From Brevundimonas sp. (lineage in GTDB: Bacteria; Pseudomonadota; Alphaproteobacteria; Caulobacterales; Caulobacteraceae), in assembly GCF_030656255.1 (NCBI RefSeq), contig NZ_JAUSOE010000097.1, positions 1-59,481 on the forward strand: a stretch of DNA of 59,481 nucleotides, in the 5' to 3' direction. A program made the translations under genes and the position numbers. Numbering within the stretch: position 1 is the stretch's first letter; each line of letters opens with the position of its first letter. This document shows positions 25,370 through 34,283 of this stretch, in pieces. Under the pieces are notes generated by a model, which made no database searches, was not told the origin of the DNA, and saw only the letters and a list, made by a program, of their open reading frames with translations.

Positions 25370-25984
25370 ATGAGCGTCATCCCCGCCAAGCCCGTCCTCG
25401 TCAGCGACGAAACCGTGCAACGTCCTTCGCGCGAGCAAGCGCTGGACGCCGTGCGCACCCTGATCGCCTGGGCCGGGGACAATCCGGACCGTCCGGGCCT
25501 GATCGACACGCCCAAGCGGGTGGTGGACGCTTACGGGGAATGGTTCGACGGCTATGACGCCGACGCGGCCAAGGAGCTGTCACGCACCTTCGAGGACGTG
25601 ACCGGCTATGACGACATGGTCATCCTGCGCGAGATCGAGGTGGAGAGCCATTGCGAGCACCACTTGGCTCCCTTCCTGGGCAAGGCCTATGTCGCCTATC
25701 TGCCCGGCGAGAAGGTGGTCGGCATCTCCAAGCTGGCGCGGGTGGTCGAGATCTTCGCCCGGCGGCTGCAGAATCAGGAAACCCTGACCAACGACATCAT
25801 CGAGGCCATCGAATCGCACCTGCAGCCCAAGGGCGTCGCGGTGATGATCGACGCCGCACACCAGTGCATGACCACGCGTGGGGTGCATCACCGGCATGTT
25901 TCGACCGTCACCACCCGGTTCACCGGCGCCTTCAGGGACGATCCGGCCCTGATGGACCGTTTCCTGAAGCTGGCGAAGGCCTGA
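25370..25984 (+). CDS. folE: GTP cyclohydrolase I
   Basis: A 204-residue enzyme that converts GTP to dihydroneopterin triphosphate, the first step of folate synthesis. The zinc site (SHCEHHLAPF) and the active-site segment HQCMTTRGVHH are both intact, so this is the classical zinc-dependent type IA enzyme. Length is typical. Confidence 0.97.
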   Translation: MSVIPAKPVLVSDETVQRPSREQALDAVRTLIAWAGDNPDRPGLIDTPKRVVDAYGEWFDGYDADAAKELSRTFEDVTGYDDMVILREIEVESHCEHHLAPFLGKAYVAYLPGEKVVGISKLARVVEIFARRLQNQETLTNDIIEAIESHLQPKGVAVMIDAAHQCMTTRGVHHRHVSTVTTRFTGAFRDDPALMDRFLKLAKA

Positions 25985-26153
25985 AGCCCGACTGGGCGTC
26001 CGGCTGTCGCGTATAATTGACGTTCGGGAACGCCGGATCGTTTAGAACCGCTTTACAAGCGCGCATCGGGACGCCAAGAACCGATCAAGCTCTCGGGCGA
26101 TCCATAGGGAATGTCGGCGCGGATCTGCGGCCGGCGAGTAACGGAGATTAGGC

Positions 26154-26588
26154 ATGGCTGCGAAGATCGGCGGTTCCGGTGGGGACAAGCACACGATCGA
26201 ACAAACGGCTGACATCAACATCACGCCGTTCATCGACATTCTGCTGGTGCTGATGATCATCTTCATGGTCGCCGCGCCCATGGCGACCGTGTCGATCCGC
26301 CTGGACCTGCCGCCGGCGCAGCCGCCGGTGAACCCGACCGTCGAGAAGGAGCCGGTGTACATCACCATCCAGGACACCGGTCAGCTGTTCATCGCCGAGA
26401 AGCAAACCTCGATCGACAACCTGGCCGCCGACGTCTGCACCGCCCTGGGCGGCGGCTCCTGCCAGGAAGAGCGCGTCTTCGTCCGCGCCCAGCCGGAAGT
26501 GAAATATTCGCAGTTCATGGAAGTCATGAACAAGATGCAAGAGAACGGCTTCTTCAAGGTCGGTCTGCTGAACGAAGACATCGAATAG
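26154..26588 (+). CDS. exbD: ExbD/TolR-family energy-transducing protein
   Basis: A 144-residue inner-membrane protein with one N-terminal membrane helix carrying the essential Asp (INITPFIDILLVLMIIF) and a periplasmic domain. ExbD works with ExbB to use the proton gradient to drive TonB-dependent outer-membrane transport. No exbB or tonB is adjacent, so this is a solitary copy. The periplasmic part holds two Cys (VCTALGGGSC) that may form a disulfide. A strong terminator follows. Confidence 0.92.
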   Translation: MAAKIGGSGGDKHTIEQTADINITPFIDILLVLMIIFMVAAPMATVSIRLDLPPAQPPVNPTVEKEPVYITIQDTGQLFIAEKQTSIDNLAADVCTALGGGSCQEERVFVRAQPEVKYSQFMEVMNKMQENGFFKVGLLNEDIE

Positions 26589-26613
26589 GACCGAGGTTCT
26601 ATCCAGGATCAGG

Positions 26614-26645
26614 GGCCGCGTTCCGAAAGGGACGCGGCCTTTTTC
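26614..26645 (+). terminator. Strong intrinsic terminator after exbD
   Basis: An 11-bp stem with a GAAA tetraloop (GGCCGCGTTCC / GGGACGCGGCC, one G-T pair) is followed by five T and then CTTT. It ends the exbD transcript and separates it from the gamma-glutamyltransferase gene. Confidence 0.88.
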
Positions 26646-26716
26646 TTTGCGGCAAGGCTTGCCCGGGGGACCGGTCCCCGCCTTGATGGCGGATCGGCTG
26701 TTTGAGGAGTCCCGCC

Positions 26717-28540
26717 ATGCATCGTCGCACCTTCCTGTCCGCCCTGCCCGCGGGAACCCTGGCCGCCGGCGCTTTGGCCGCGACAGGCGCGCGGGCGCAA
26801 CAGGGGGCGAGCGCCCCCGCCCCTGCCCGTCCTGCGGACCCCTACGCGGGGGTCGGCATCGGCGACCGGATCACCGGGCCGAAGTTCATGGGCCGCTCGA
26901 CCGTCTGGGGCGCGAACGGGGCGGCGGCGACGGCCCATCCGGCGGCCAGCCTGATCGGCATCGACACGCTGCGGCGCGGCGGATCGGCAATAGACGCGGC
27001 CATCGCCATCAATGCGGCCTTGGGCTTTCTGGAGCCGGTGGCCAACGGCATCGGCGGCGACGCCTATTGCCTGCTGTGGGACCCGAAACTGAAGAAGGTG
27101 GTCGGGCTGAATGGGTCCGGCGCCAGTCCGCGGGGCCTCAGCCTGGAGACCGCGCGGTCCAAGGCCATCGACGGCTATCTGCCCCGCTATGGCGCGGTGA
27201 CGGTGAACGTGCCGGGCACGGTGGACGCCTGGTGGAGCGCGCATCAGCGCTATGGGAAACTGCCGTGGAAGGATGTGCTGCTGCCGGTCGCCGAACTGTG
27301 CGAACAGGGCGTCCCCATACCCCAGGTCATCGCCTACTACCTGGAACGCAACATGGCCGCCTTCGACCGGGGCGTGATCCCGATCGAGGAGAACGACAAC
27401 CGCAAGCGCATCTGGGCCGCCGGCGGGGCGACGCCCAAGGTGGGCGAGATCTTCGCCAATCCGTATCTGGGCAAGACCCTGCGGATAATCGCCGAGGGCG
27501 GGCGCGACGCCTTCTATGACGGCCCCTTGGCCGATCAGATGGAAGCCTATTTCAAGCGGATCGGCGGCTGGCTGACCCGCGCCGACATGGCCGCCCACCA
27601 CACCGAATGGGTCGAGCCGATCCAGACCAATTATCGCGGGGTGGACGTGTTCGGCCTGGGGCCGAACACCCAGGGCCTGTCGACCAACCAGATCCTGAAC
27701 ATCTGCGAACAGTTCGACCTGAAATCCATGGGCTTCCAGTCCGCCGCCTCGCTGCACGTCCAGGCCGAAGCCAAGCGGCTGGCGTTCGAGGACCGGGCGC
27801 GCTGGTTCGCCGACGACCGATTCTCCAAGACCCCGGTCGAATGGCTGAACTCCAAGGCCTATGCGGCCGAGCGAGCCAAGCTGATCCGGCCGGACCGGGT
27901 GATGGACCGCGTCATGCCGGGCGACGCCCCGCATCACGGCGACACCACCTATTTCAGCGTCGCGGACAGCGACGGGATGATGGTCAGCTGGATCCAGTCC
28001 AACTATCGCGGCATGGGCTCGGGCCTGGCGCCGGACAATGGTTCGGAGCCGCTGGGCTTCATGTTCCAGGACCGGGGCGAGCTATTCGCCCTGACCGACG
28101 GCCATCCCAATGTCTATGCGCCGGGCAAGCGGCCGTTCCAGACCATCATCCCCGGCTTTGCGGTCAAGGACGGCGAGCCCTGGATGGCGTTCGGCGTCAT
28201 GGGCGGCGCCATGCAGCCCCAGGGCCAGGCCCAGATCATCATCAACATGGTCGACTACGGCCTGGAGCCCCAGGCGGCGGGCGACGCCCCGCGCTGGCAA
28301 CACTATGGTTCGTCCGAACCGACCGGCCAGCCGCAGGAGGGAACCGGCGTGCTGCATCTGGAGAGCGGGGTGCCCGAGGCGACCAAGGCGCAGCTGCGGG
28401 CCATGGGCTGGCCCCTGGGCGAGCCGGACGGCGGGTTCGGCGGCTATCAGAACGTCATGAAACAGATGAACCCCGGCGGTCGCTGGACCTATGGCGCGGC
28501 GACCGAGATGCGCAAGGACGGGATCGCCATCGCCTATTGA
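26717..28540 (+). CDS. ggt: Gamma-glutamyltransferase (glutathione hydrolase)
   Basis: A 607-residue periplasmic precursor that self-cleaves into two subunits. The nucleophile Thr410 lies in HGDTTYFSVAD. The N terminus (HRRTFLSALPAG, then a hydrophobic stretch) looks like a Tat signal. The enzyme removes or transfers gamma-glutamyl groups from glutathione and related peptides. ATG 26717 has GGAG ahead of it. The stop codon is inside the first unit of a 15-bp tandem repeat. Confidence 0.93.
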   Translation: MHRRTFLSALPAGTLAAGALAATGARAQQGASAPAPARPADPYAGVGIGDRITGPKFMGRSTVWGANGAAATAHPAASLIGIDTLRRGGSAIDAAIAINAALGFLEPVANGIGGDAYCLLWDPKLKKVVGLNGSGASPRGLSLETARSKAIDGYLPRYGAVTVNVPGTVDAWWSAHQRYGKLPWKDVLLPVAELCEQGVPIPQVIAYYLERNMAAFDRGVIPIEENDNRKRIWAAGGATPKVGEIFANPYLGKTLRIIAEGGRDAFYDGPLADQMEAYFKRIGGWLTRADMAAHHTEWVEPIQTNYRGVDVFGLGPNTQGLSTNQILNICEQFDLKSMGFQSAASLHVQAEAKRLAFEDRARWFADDRFSKTPVEWLNSKAYAAERAKLIRPDRVMDRVMPGDAPHHGDTTYFSVADSDGMMVSWIQSNYRGMGSGLAPDNGSEPLGFMFQDRGELFALTDGHPNVYAPGKRPFQTIIPGFAVKDGEPWMAFGVMGGAMQPQGQAQIIINMVDYGLEPQAAGDAPRWQHYGSSEPTGQPQEGTGVLHLESGVPEATKAQLRAMGWPLGEPDGGFGGYQNVMKQMNPGGRWTYGAATEMRKDGIAIAY

Positions 28541-28591
28541 GGTTGGGCCTATTGAGGTTGGGCCTATTGAGATTGGGCCTATTGAGATTGG
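28532..28591 (+). repeat. Four tandem copies of a 15-bp unit spanning the ggt stop codon
   Basis: Unit GCCTATTGAGGTTGG at 28532 and 28547, then GCCTATTGAGATTGG at 28562 and 28577, with no spacer. The first unit contains the end of ggt (Ala-Tyr-stop). Because 15 is a multiple of three, every copy repeats the same in-frame stop. The array ends nine bases before the start of the next gene. Confidence 0.95.
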
Positions 28592-28600
28592 CGTACTGAC

Positions 28601-28942
28601 ATGACCCACGACGAGGTCCGCGCCCTGCTGCTGTCCTTCCCCGGCGTCGAGGACGGCGTGTCCTATGGGGAACCATCGTTCAAGGTGGCGGGGAGGTTCT
28701 TCACATGGCTGCGTCCGAAGCTGGACGACAGTATCGTGGTGCATCTGGATAATCTGGACGAGCGAGATCTGCTAATCGAGATGGACCCGGCCGCCTTTCA
28801 CTTCACCGATCACTACCGCGACTATCCGATCGTGCTGGCGCGCATCGCCACGGTCGATCCCGTCTGGCTGAAGGCGGCGCTGGAAAAGCGGTGGCGCAAG
28901 GTGGCGCCGAAGCGGCTGGTGAGGGCCCACGACCCCGCTTGA
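28601..28942 (+). CDS. MmcQ/YjbR-family protein
   Basis: A 113-residue protein with the CyaY-like MmcQ/YjbR fold: FPGVEDGVSYGEPSFKVAGRFFTWL at the N terminus and DYPIVLARIATVD later. The family is annotated as DNA-binding in some databases, but its function is not established. Its start is directly after the tandem repeat, whose length would change the spacing to ggt. Confidence 0.82.
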   Translation: MTHDEVRALLLSFPGVEDGVSYGEPSFKVAGRFFTWLRPKLDDSIVVHLDNLDERDLLIEMDPAAFHFTDHYRDYPIVLARIATVDPVWLKAALEKRWRKVAPKRLVRAHDPA

Positions 28943-28967
28943 CCTGACGTCGGGGAAACCATGCAGG

Positions 28968-28990
28968 GTCCGTTTAAAATAAGAACGGAC
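28968..28990. promoter_or_regulatory. Operator-like palindrome upstream of the alpha/beta hydrolase
   Basis: Perfect inverted repeat GTCCGTT (28968-28974), AT-rich nine-base spacer, AACGGAC (28984-28990). It lies 11 bp before the hydrolase start codon, so it could be an operator or a 5' hairpin near the ribosome-binding site. No regulator is adjacent. Confidence 0.35.
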
Positions 28991-29001
28991 AGGGAAACGA
29001 C

Positions 29002-29886
29002 ATGGGGCTGGCGGTCGAGGATCGCGTCATCAAGGCCGTGGACAGCTGGCCGCTGGAAGCGACGCTGTTCCGGGGCGACGCGCCGAGGATGGCGGTGCTG
29101 GTTTCTGCGGGCACGGGGTTTCCACGCGGATTTTATGCCCGGTTCGCGCGCTGGATGGCCGAGCGCGGCTGCGTGGTTCTGACCTATGACTATCGCGGCA
29201 TAGGAGGCTCGCGGCCGCACGATCTGGCGGCGATGGAGATGGACTATCCGGACTGGGGGCGACTGGACATGCCGGCGGCGCTGAAGGCGTTGAAGAAGGC
29301 GGCGCCCGGGCTGCCGGTCTTCCATGTGGGGCACAGCGTCGGGGGCCATTTCGTGGGCTTCATGCCGAGCCAATCCGAGATCGGGCGGCACGCCTTCGTT
29401 TCGGTCGGGACCGGATGGTGGGGCGGACACCACCGGACCTATAATCCGATGGAGCTGTTCTTCTGGTTCGGTTTTGGCCCAAGCCATCTGCGCCGCCACG
29501 GCTATGTCCGGGCCGGCAAGCTGTGGCGCGGGACGGATCTGCCGCGCGGGGTGTTCGAGACCTGGAAGCGGTGGTGCCTCAAGCCCGCCTATTTCCTGAA
29601 CGAGCTGAAGTCCGGAGCCTTGGAGCCCCAGGCGTTCGATCAGGTGCGGGCGCCGATCCGGTCCTGGATCTTCCCGGACGACCCCATCGCCACGCCAGGG
29701 ACGGGGGCTGCGCTGCTGAAGGCCTATTCCAACGCCCCGTCCGAGATCGTGGTGCGTCGCGCCGGCGACTATGGCGCGCAACGGATCGGCCACGAGGGCG
29801 CCTTCCGCAAGGGACTGGAGCCGCTGTGGCAGGAAATTCTGGATTGGTTCGACGCGGGGGTTTCGAAGGCCGCACCCGGCGCCTAA
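29002..29886 (+). CDS. Alpha/beta-fold hydrolase (COG4757-like)
   Basis: A 294-residue serine hydrolase-type protein. The nucleophile elbow GHSVGG places Ser112; an Asp in PDDPIA and a His in GHEGAF near the C terminus complete a likely triad. It has no signal peptide, so it is cytoplasmic. Substrate unknown. AGGGA precedes ATG 29002. Confidence 0.85.
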   Translation: MGLAVEDRVIKAVDSWPLEATLFRGDAPRMAVLVSAGTGFPRGFYARFARWMAERGCVVLTYDYRGIGGSRPHDLAAMEMDYPDWGRLDMPAALKALKKAAPGLPVFHVGHSVGGHFVGFMPSQSEIGRHAFVSVGTGWWGGHHRTYNPMELFFWFGFGPSHLRRHGYVRAGKLWRGTDLPRGVFETWKRWCLKPAYFLNELKSGALEPQAFDQVRAPIRSWIFPDDPIATPGTGAALLKAYSNAPSEIVVRRAGDYGAQRIGHEGAFRKGLEPLWQEILDWFDAGVSKAAPGA

Positions 29887-29918
29887 CTGTGCTGCTCCCG
29901 AAAACGAAGGATTTCCCC

Positions 29919-30761
29919 ATGGCCTACGGCGATCAGCCCACCATCACCGTCGATGGCGTCGAGATCCCCCTGCTCGGCTTCGGCACCTGGCAGCTGGAGC
30001 CGGCGGACGCGCGTCGGATGGTCGCTGAGGCGCTGCGGATCGGCTATCGCCACATCGACACCGCCTGGATCTACAAGAACGAGAAGGCGGTCGGCGAAGG
30101 CATCGTGGATTCGGGCGTGGCCCGCGAGGACATCTTCCTGACCACCAAGATCTGGGTCGAGCATTTCACCCATGACGCCCTGCTGAAACAGGCGAAGGAA
30201 TCCGCCGAGAGCCTGGGGACGACGCCGGACCTGCTGCTGCTGCACTGGCCCAAGCCGACGCCGACGTTCGAAGAGACGCTGGGCGCGCTGAACGAAGCCA
30301 AGGACCTCGGCCTGACAAAGTCGATCGGCCTGTCCAACTTCCCGTCCAAGGAATTCCGCCAGGCCCAGAGCCTGTCCAAGGCGCGGCTGATCACCAACCA
30401 GGTCGAGCATCATCCCTATCTGGGGATCGACCAACTGGTGGCGACGGCGGCCGAGCTGGGATCGTCGATCACCGCCTGGTCGCCCCTGGCCCAGGGCAAG
30501 ATCGCCGACGACAAGACGATCTCCGAGATCGCCGAGGCCCACGGCAAGACCAACGGCCAGGTCACTCTGCGCTGGCTGATCCAGAACCGGATCATCGCCA
30601 TACCGCGCACGACCAAGGAAAGCCGGGCGCGCGAGAATTTCGACATCTTCGACTTCGAACTGTCGGGCGAGGAGATGCAGCGGATGGACGCCCTGGATCG
30701 CGGCGAACGTCTGGGCCAGTGGCTGGACGACGCCTACGAATGGGACAAGGCCGCCGCCTGA
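29919..30761 (+). CDS. Aldo/keto reductase
   Basis: A 280-residue NADPH-type AKR with the full catalytic tetrad D47, Y52, K77 and H109 (HIDTAWIY, TKIW, LLLLHWP), and the cofactor segment IPRTTKESR near the C terminus. Members reduce aldehydes and ketones such as 2,5-diketogluconate or methylglyoxal; the substrate here is not determined. Start ATG 29919 is 33 bp after the hydrolase gene. Confidence 0.93.
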   Translation: MAYGDQPTITVDGVEIPLLGFGTWQLEPADARRMVAEALRIGYRHIDTAWIYKNEKAVGEGIVDSGVAREDIFLTTKIWVEHFTHDALLKQAKESAESLGTTPDLLLLHWPKPTPTFEETLGALNEAKDLGLTKSIGLSNFPSKEFRQAQSLSKARLITNQVEHHPYLGIDQLVATAAELGSSITAWSPLAQGKIADDKTISEIAEAHGKTNGQVTLRWLIQNRIIAIPRTTKESRARENFDIFDFELSGEEMQRMDALDRGERLGQWLDDAYEWDKAAA

Positions 30762-30784
30762 TCGACTGACGGAGGGGGACGCGC

Positions 30785-31447
30785 ATGTTGCGTGAGCGGG
30801 ATCGACCGCGTGTATGGCGCGCCGCCTTCGCCGTGATCGGCTGGGCGGCGCTGGTGCTGCAATATCTGCTGATGGTCGGCCCGGCGGACGGCTGGGCAGT
30901 GGTGACGCGGACCGTCCAGTACTTCAGCTTCTTCACCATTCTGACCAATATCCTGGTCGCCCTGGCCCTGACCGGGCCGCTGTTGAAGCCGACAAGACCC
31001 TTGGCCAGCTGGACGTCGTCGGCGGCCTTTCGCGCCGCCGTGACGACCTACATCCTGATCGTCGGGGGGGTGTATCATTTCATGATCGCCCCCTACTGGC
31101 GACCGGAGGGGCTGACCCTCGGCGCCAATCTGGTGCTGCACTACGTCATGCCGGTCGCCTTCCTGTTGGACTGGCTGTGGTTCACGTCCAAGGGTCGGTT
31201 GCGATGGATCGATCCGGTGAAATGGCTGGCTTTTCCTCTGGTCTTTGCCAGTTGGACTTTGGCGCACGGACTGACGACCCACTGGTGGCCCTATGGGTTC
31301 GTTAATGTTGACGAGCTGGGCCTGGCCCGTGTGCTAGCGGTGTTCGCCGGACTGCTGATCTTCTTCCTGCTGGTCGGGTTGGCGCTGGTCGGGCTGGATC
31401 GGGTCTTGCAGAGAACGGTGCGTGACAGTTCCGCGCCGGCGCTTTAG
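30785..31447 (+). CDS. Pr6Pr-family membrane protein
   Basis: A 220-residue protein with about six membrane segments. The pattern ([17 protein letters not shown], then [29 protein letters not shown], and WWPYGFVN) matches the Pr6Pr family, related to FAR-17a/AIG1. Function is not established in bacteria. GGAGG lies about 10 bp before the ATG. Confidence 0.85.
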   Translation: MLRERDRPRVWRAAFAVIGWAALVLQYLLMVGPADGWAVVTRTVQYFSFFTILTNILVALALTGPLLKPTRPLASWTSSAAFRAAVTTYILIVGGVYHFMIAPYWRPEGLTLGANLVLHYVMPVAFLLDWLWFTSKGRLRWIDPVKWLAFPLVFASWTLAHGLTTHWWPYGFVNVDELGLARVLAVFAGLLIFFLLVGLALVGLDRVLQRTVRDSSAPAL

Positions 31448-31455
31448 GCGGAGGC

Positions 31456-32985
31456 ATGGCCTACAAATCCCTGCGTGACTTCATCGACCAGCTGGAAGCC
31501 CAGGGCGAGCTGGTGCGGGTTTCCGAGCCGGTCTCGACCGTGCTGGAGATGACCGAGATCCAGACCCGGCTGCTGCGCAACGGCGGCCCGGCGGTGCTGT
31601 TCGAGAAGCCGGTGATGCCGGACGGTACGATCAGCCCCATTCCCTGCCTGGCCAATCTGTTCGGCACGGTGAAACGGGTCGCCATGGGGGTGACGCTGGA
31701 GGGCAGGAACCGGACGACGGCGGGCGAGCTGCGCGAAGTCGGGGAACTGCTGGCCTTCCTGCGCAATCCGACGCCGCCGCGCGGCCTGGGCGACGCCATG
31801 GAGATGCTGCCGCTGATGCAGACCGTCATGTCGATGCGGCCCAAGACGGTGAAGAAGGCGCCGGTGCAGGAGGTGGTGCTGAAGGGCGACCAGATCGACC
31901 TGACCGCCCTGCCCGTTCAGTCGTGCTGGCCCGGCGAGCCGGCGCCCCTGATCACTTGGGGCCTGGTGGTGACCAAGGGGCCGAGCGAGGACCGCGAGGA
32001 CGATTTCAACCTGGGCATCTATCGGATGCAGGTCCTGGGCAAGGACAAGGCCATCATGCGCTGGCTGGCGCACCGGGGCGGAGCGCAGCACTATGCGCGG
32101 CACAAGAAGGCCCGGCCGAAAGAGCCCCTGCCCTGCGCCGTGGTCCTAGGCGCCGATCCGGGGACCATCCTGGCGGCGGTGACGCCGGTGCCGGACACCC
32201 TGTCGGAATATCAGTTCGCCGGCCTGATGCGGGGCGCCAAGGCCGAGCTGGTCGCCTGCAAGACCGTGCCGCTGATGGTGCCGGCCCAGGCCGAGATCGT
32301 GCTGGAGGGCCATGTCCTGCTGAACGAGTTCGAGGACGAAGGCCCGTACGGCGACCACACCGGCTACTACAATTCCGTCGAGAAGTTCCCGGTCTTCCAG
32401 GTCAGCGCGATCACCATGCGCAAGAACCCGATCTATCTGACCACCTTCACGGGCCGGCCGCCGGACGAACCGTCGGTGCTGGGCGAGGCGCTGAACGAGG
32501 TGTTCATTCCGCTGCTGCGCCAGCAGTTCCCGGAGATCGTCGATTTCTGGCTGCCGCCCGAGGGGTGCAGCTATCGGATCGCCGTGGTGTCGATGAAGAA
32601 GGCCTATCCGGGCCATGCCAAGCGGGTGATGCTGGGCGTCTGGAGCTATCTGCGCCAGTTCATGTACACCAAATGGGTCATCGTCGTGGACCACGACATC
32701 GACGCCCGCGACTGGAAGGACGTCATGTGGGCCATCTCGACCAAGATGGACCCGGCGCGCGACATCACCGTGATCGAATCGACGCCCATCGACTATCTGG
32801 ACTTCGCCTCGCCTGAGAGCGGCCTGGGCTCCAAGATCGGCCTGGACGCGACGGACAAATGGCCGCCTGAGACCAAGCGCGAATGGGGCGAGGAAATCCG
32901 CATGGACGAGGCGGTGATCGAACGGGTGAACGACCTGTGGGGCCGGCTTGGGTTGCCGGGCGACGGGACCCCGATCTGGAAGTAG
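31456..32985 (+). CDS. ubiD: UbiD-family prenylated-FMN decarboxylase
   Basis: A 509-residue protein matching UbiD, 3-octaprenyl-4-hydroxybenzoate decarboxylase of ubiquinone synthesis. The metal/prFMN and catalytic region [16 protein letters not shown] is intact, as is the N-terminal [15 protein letters not shown]. It requires prenylated FMN made by UbiX, which is not in the window. UbiD-type enzymes also act on other aromatic acids, so the assignment to ubiquinone is by length and similarity. Confidence 0.92.
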   Translation: MAYKSLRDFIDQLEAQGELVRVSEPVSTVLEMTEIQTRLLRNGGPAVLFEKPVMPDGTISPIPCLANLFGTVKRVAMGVTLEGRNRTTAGELREVGELLAFLRNPTPPRGLGDAMEMLPLMQTVMSMRPKTVKKAPVQEVVLKGDQIDLTALPVQSCWPGEPAPLITWGLVVTKGPSEDREDDFNLGIYRMQVLGKDKAIMRWLAHRGGAQHYARHKKARPKEPLPCAVVLGADPGTILAAVTPVPDTLSEYQFAGLMRGAKAELVACKTVPLMVPAQAEIVLEGHVLLNEFEDEGPYGDHTGYYNSVEKFPVFQVSAITMRKNPIYLTTFTGRPPDEPSVLGEALNEVFIPLLRQQFPEIVDFWLPPEGCSYRIAVVSMKKAYPGHAKRVMLGVWSYLRQFMYTKWVIVVDHDIDARDWKDVMWAISTKMDPARDITVIESTPIDYLDFASPESGLGSKIGLDATDKWPPETKREWGEEIRMDEAVIERVNDLWGRLGLPGDGTPIWK

Positions 32986-33054
32986 AAGGGCGAATGCTGA
33001 CAGCAACTGACAGCAGTGCGGCTTTAGGACTACGGCATAGCTGGAGCTGCCGCC

Positions 33055-33522
33055 ATGACCTGTTCGCCCATTCATGACTTCGACTTCCTGTTCGGCCACT
33101 GGGAGGTCGAACATCGCAGACTGACAAGCCGTGGGGTCGGCTCAGATGACTGGGACATCTCCCATGGGACCGCGTTCACAGAGCCGCGCATGGGTGGGAT
33201 CACCAACATCGAGCAGCACGACTGTCCCGAGCGCGGTTGGCGCGGGGTGGCGCTGCGGACGCTCGATCTGGCGACCAAAGAGTGGTCGATCTACTGGATC
33301 AGCGACCGCGATGGCCGGTTGGCGCCACCGGTGGTCGGCCGGTTTCACGACGAGGGCTGCCGCCTCGAAGGACTCGACATAGACGGCGAGCGGCCGATCC
33401 TTGCACGCTTCGAGTGGTCGCGTGTGAACACGGAAACGCCGCGCTGGGCCCAACATTTCTCGTACGACGACGGACGGACGTGGGAGCTGAACTGGGTCAT
33501 GGATTTTCGGCGAGCGGCTTGA
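33055..33522 (+). CDS. Conserved protein, DUF1579-like
   Basis: A 155-residue soluble protein starting with FDFLFGHWEVEHRRL, typical of calycin-like DUF1579 proteins, and ending in a Trp-rich segment (TWELNWVMDF). These look like small beta-barrel binding proteins with no known ligand. GGAG precedes ATG 33055 by nine bases. Confidence 0.7.
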   Translation: MTCSPIHDFDFLFGHWEVEHRRLTSRGVGSDDWDISHGTAFTEPRMGGITNIEQHDCPERGWRGVALRTLDLATKEWSIYWISDRDGRLAPPVVGRFHDEGCRLEGLDIDGERPILARFEWSRVNTETPRWAQHFSYDDGRTWELNWVMDFRRAA

Positions 33523-33613
33523 GAGTCGCGCCGAGCATTGCGGCGCGGTGAATTTGGGAGCGACAGGCTGCTGAGCGGGCAATAGGTTGGCCACGATTCA
33601 GCCGGGGGGCCAT

Positions 33614-34246
33614 GTGAGCGCGTTCGAATTCTTCTTCAGCTTCTACGGTCTGCTGCTGGGCCTGTCGGTCGCCGAACTGGTCGGCGGGTTTGCGCGGGTG
33701 CTGCACGAGAAGCGGCGGATCCGGTTCGGCTGGTTGACGCCGCTTCTGGCCCTGTTCGTGGCCATCGACATCGCCACCTTCTGGAACCAGGCCTGGGTCA
33801 TCTTTCGAGGGGCGCCGTTCAATACCTTCGTGCTGCTGGTTTCGCTGAGCATCGCCGCCACCTTCTATGTGGCGGCCAGCGTGACCTTCCCGCGCGTGTC
33901 GGCCGAGGGCGGCGACGAGCGGATCGACCTGGACGACCATTTCTGGGCCCACCGGCGGCTGGTGTTCAGTTGCATCCTGGCCGCCAACCTGATCGTCGCC
34001 GTGATTGTGATCATTCTGGCCCAGCTCAATCCCGACTTCGCCCGCATCGCCAGTTCGGTGCGCCTGTGGGTGGGCGTCTCCATCTTCGTGATCGGCACGG
34101 CGACGGCCGCGCTCGCGCCATGGCGCAAGGTCGCCGTCGGGGCCTTGGTCGTGGTGCTGCTCTACAGTCTGTGGGGCATGGCGAACTCAGCGGCGTTGCT
34201 GGTCAGGGCCGGCGGTTGGGCGCCTGCGCTGGGCGGCGGCGGTTGA
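33614..34246 (+). CDS. Unknown six-span membrane protein
   Basis: A 210-residue protein with about six hydrophobic helices and a short charged loop near the middle. No family is recognised with confidence. I chose GTG 33614 because a G-rich tract (33604-33609) lies just upstream; an in-frame TTG at 33587 would add nine residues. Confidence 0.7.
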   Translation: MSAFEFFFSFYGLLLGLSVAELVGGFARVLHEKRRIRFGWLTPLLALFVAIDIATFWNQAWVIFRGAPFNTFVLLVSLSIAATFYVAASVTFPRVSAEGGDERIDLDDHFWAHRRLVFSCILAANLIVAVIVIILAQLNPDFARIASSVRLWVGVSIFVIGTATAALAPWRKVAVGALVVVLLYSLWGMANSAALLVRAGGWAPALGGGG

Positions 34247-34283
34247 ACCTTGTCAGGTCGAGGCAATCGGCTCACGAAAGGCC

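Noticed and set aside
27607..28599. Long plus-strand open frame inside ggt ending in repeated Leu-Arg-Leu-Gly units
   Set aside because: It is a shadow of ggt in another frame; the apparent peptide repeat is only the 15-bp DNA tandem repeat read out of frame.
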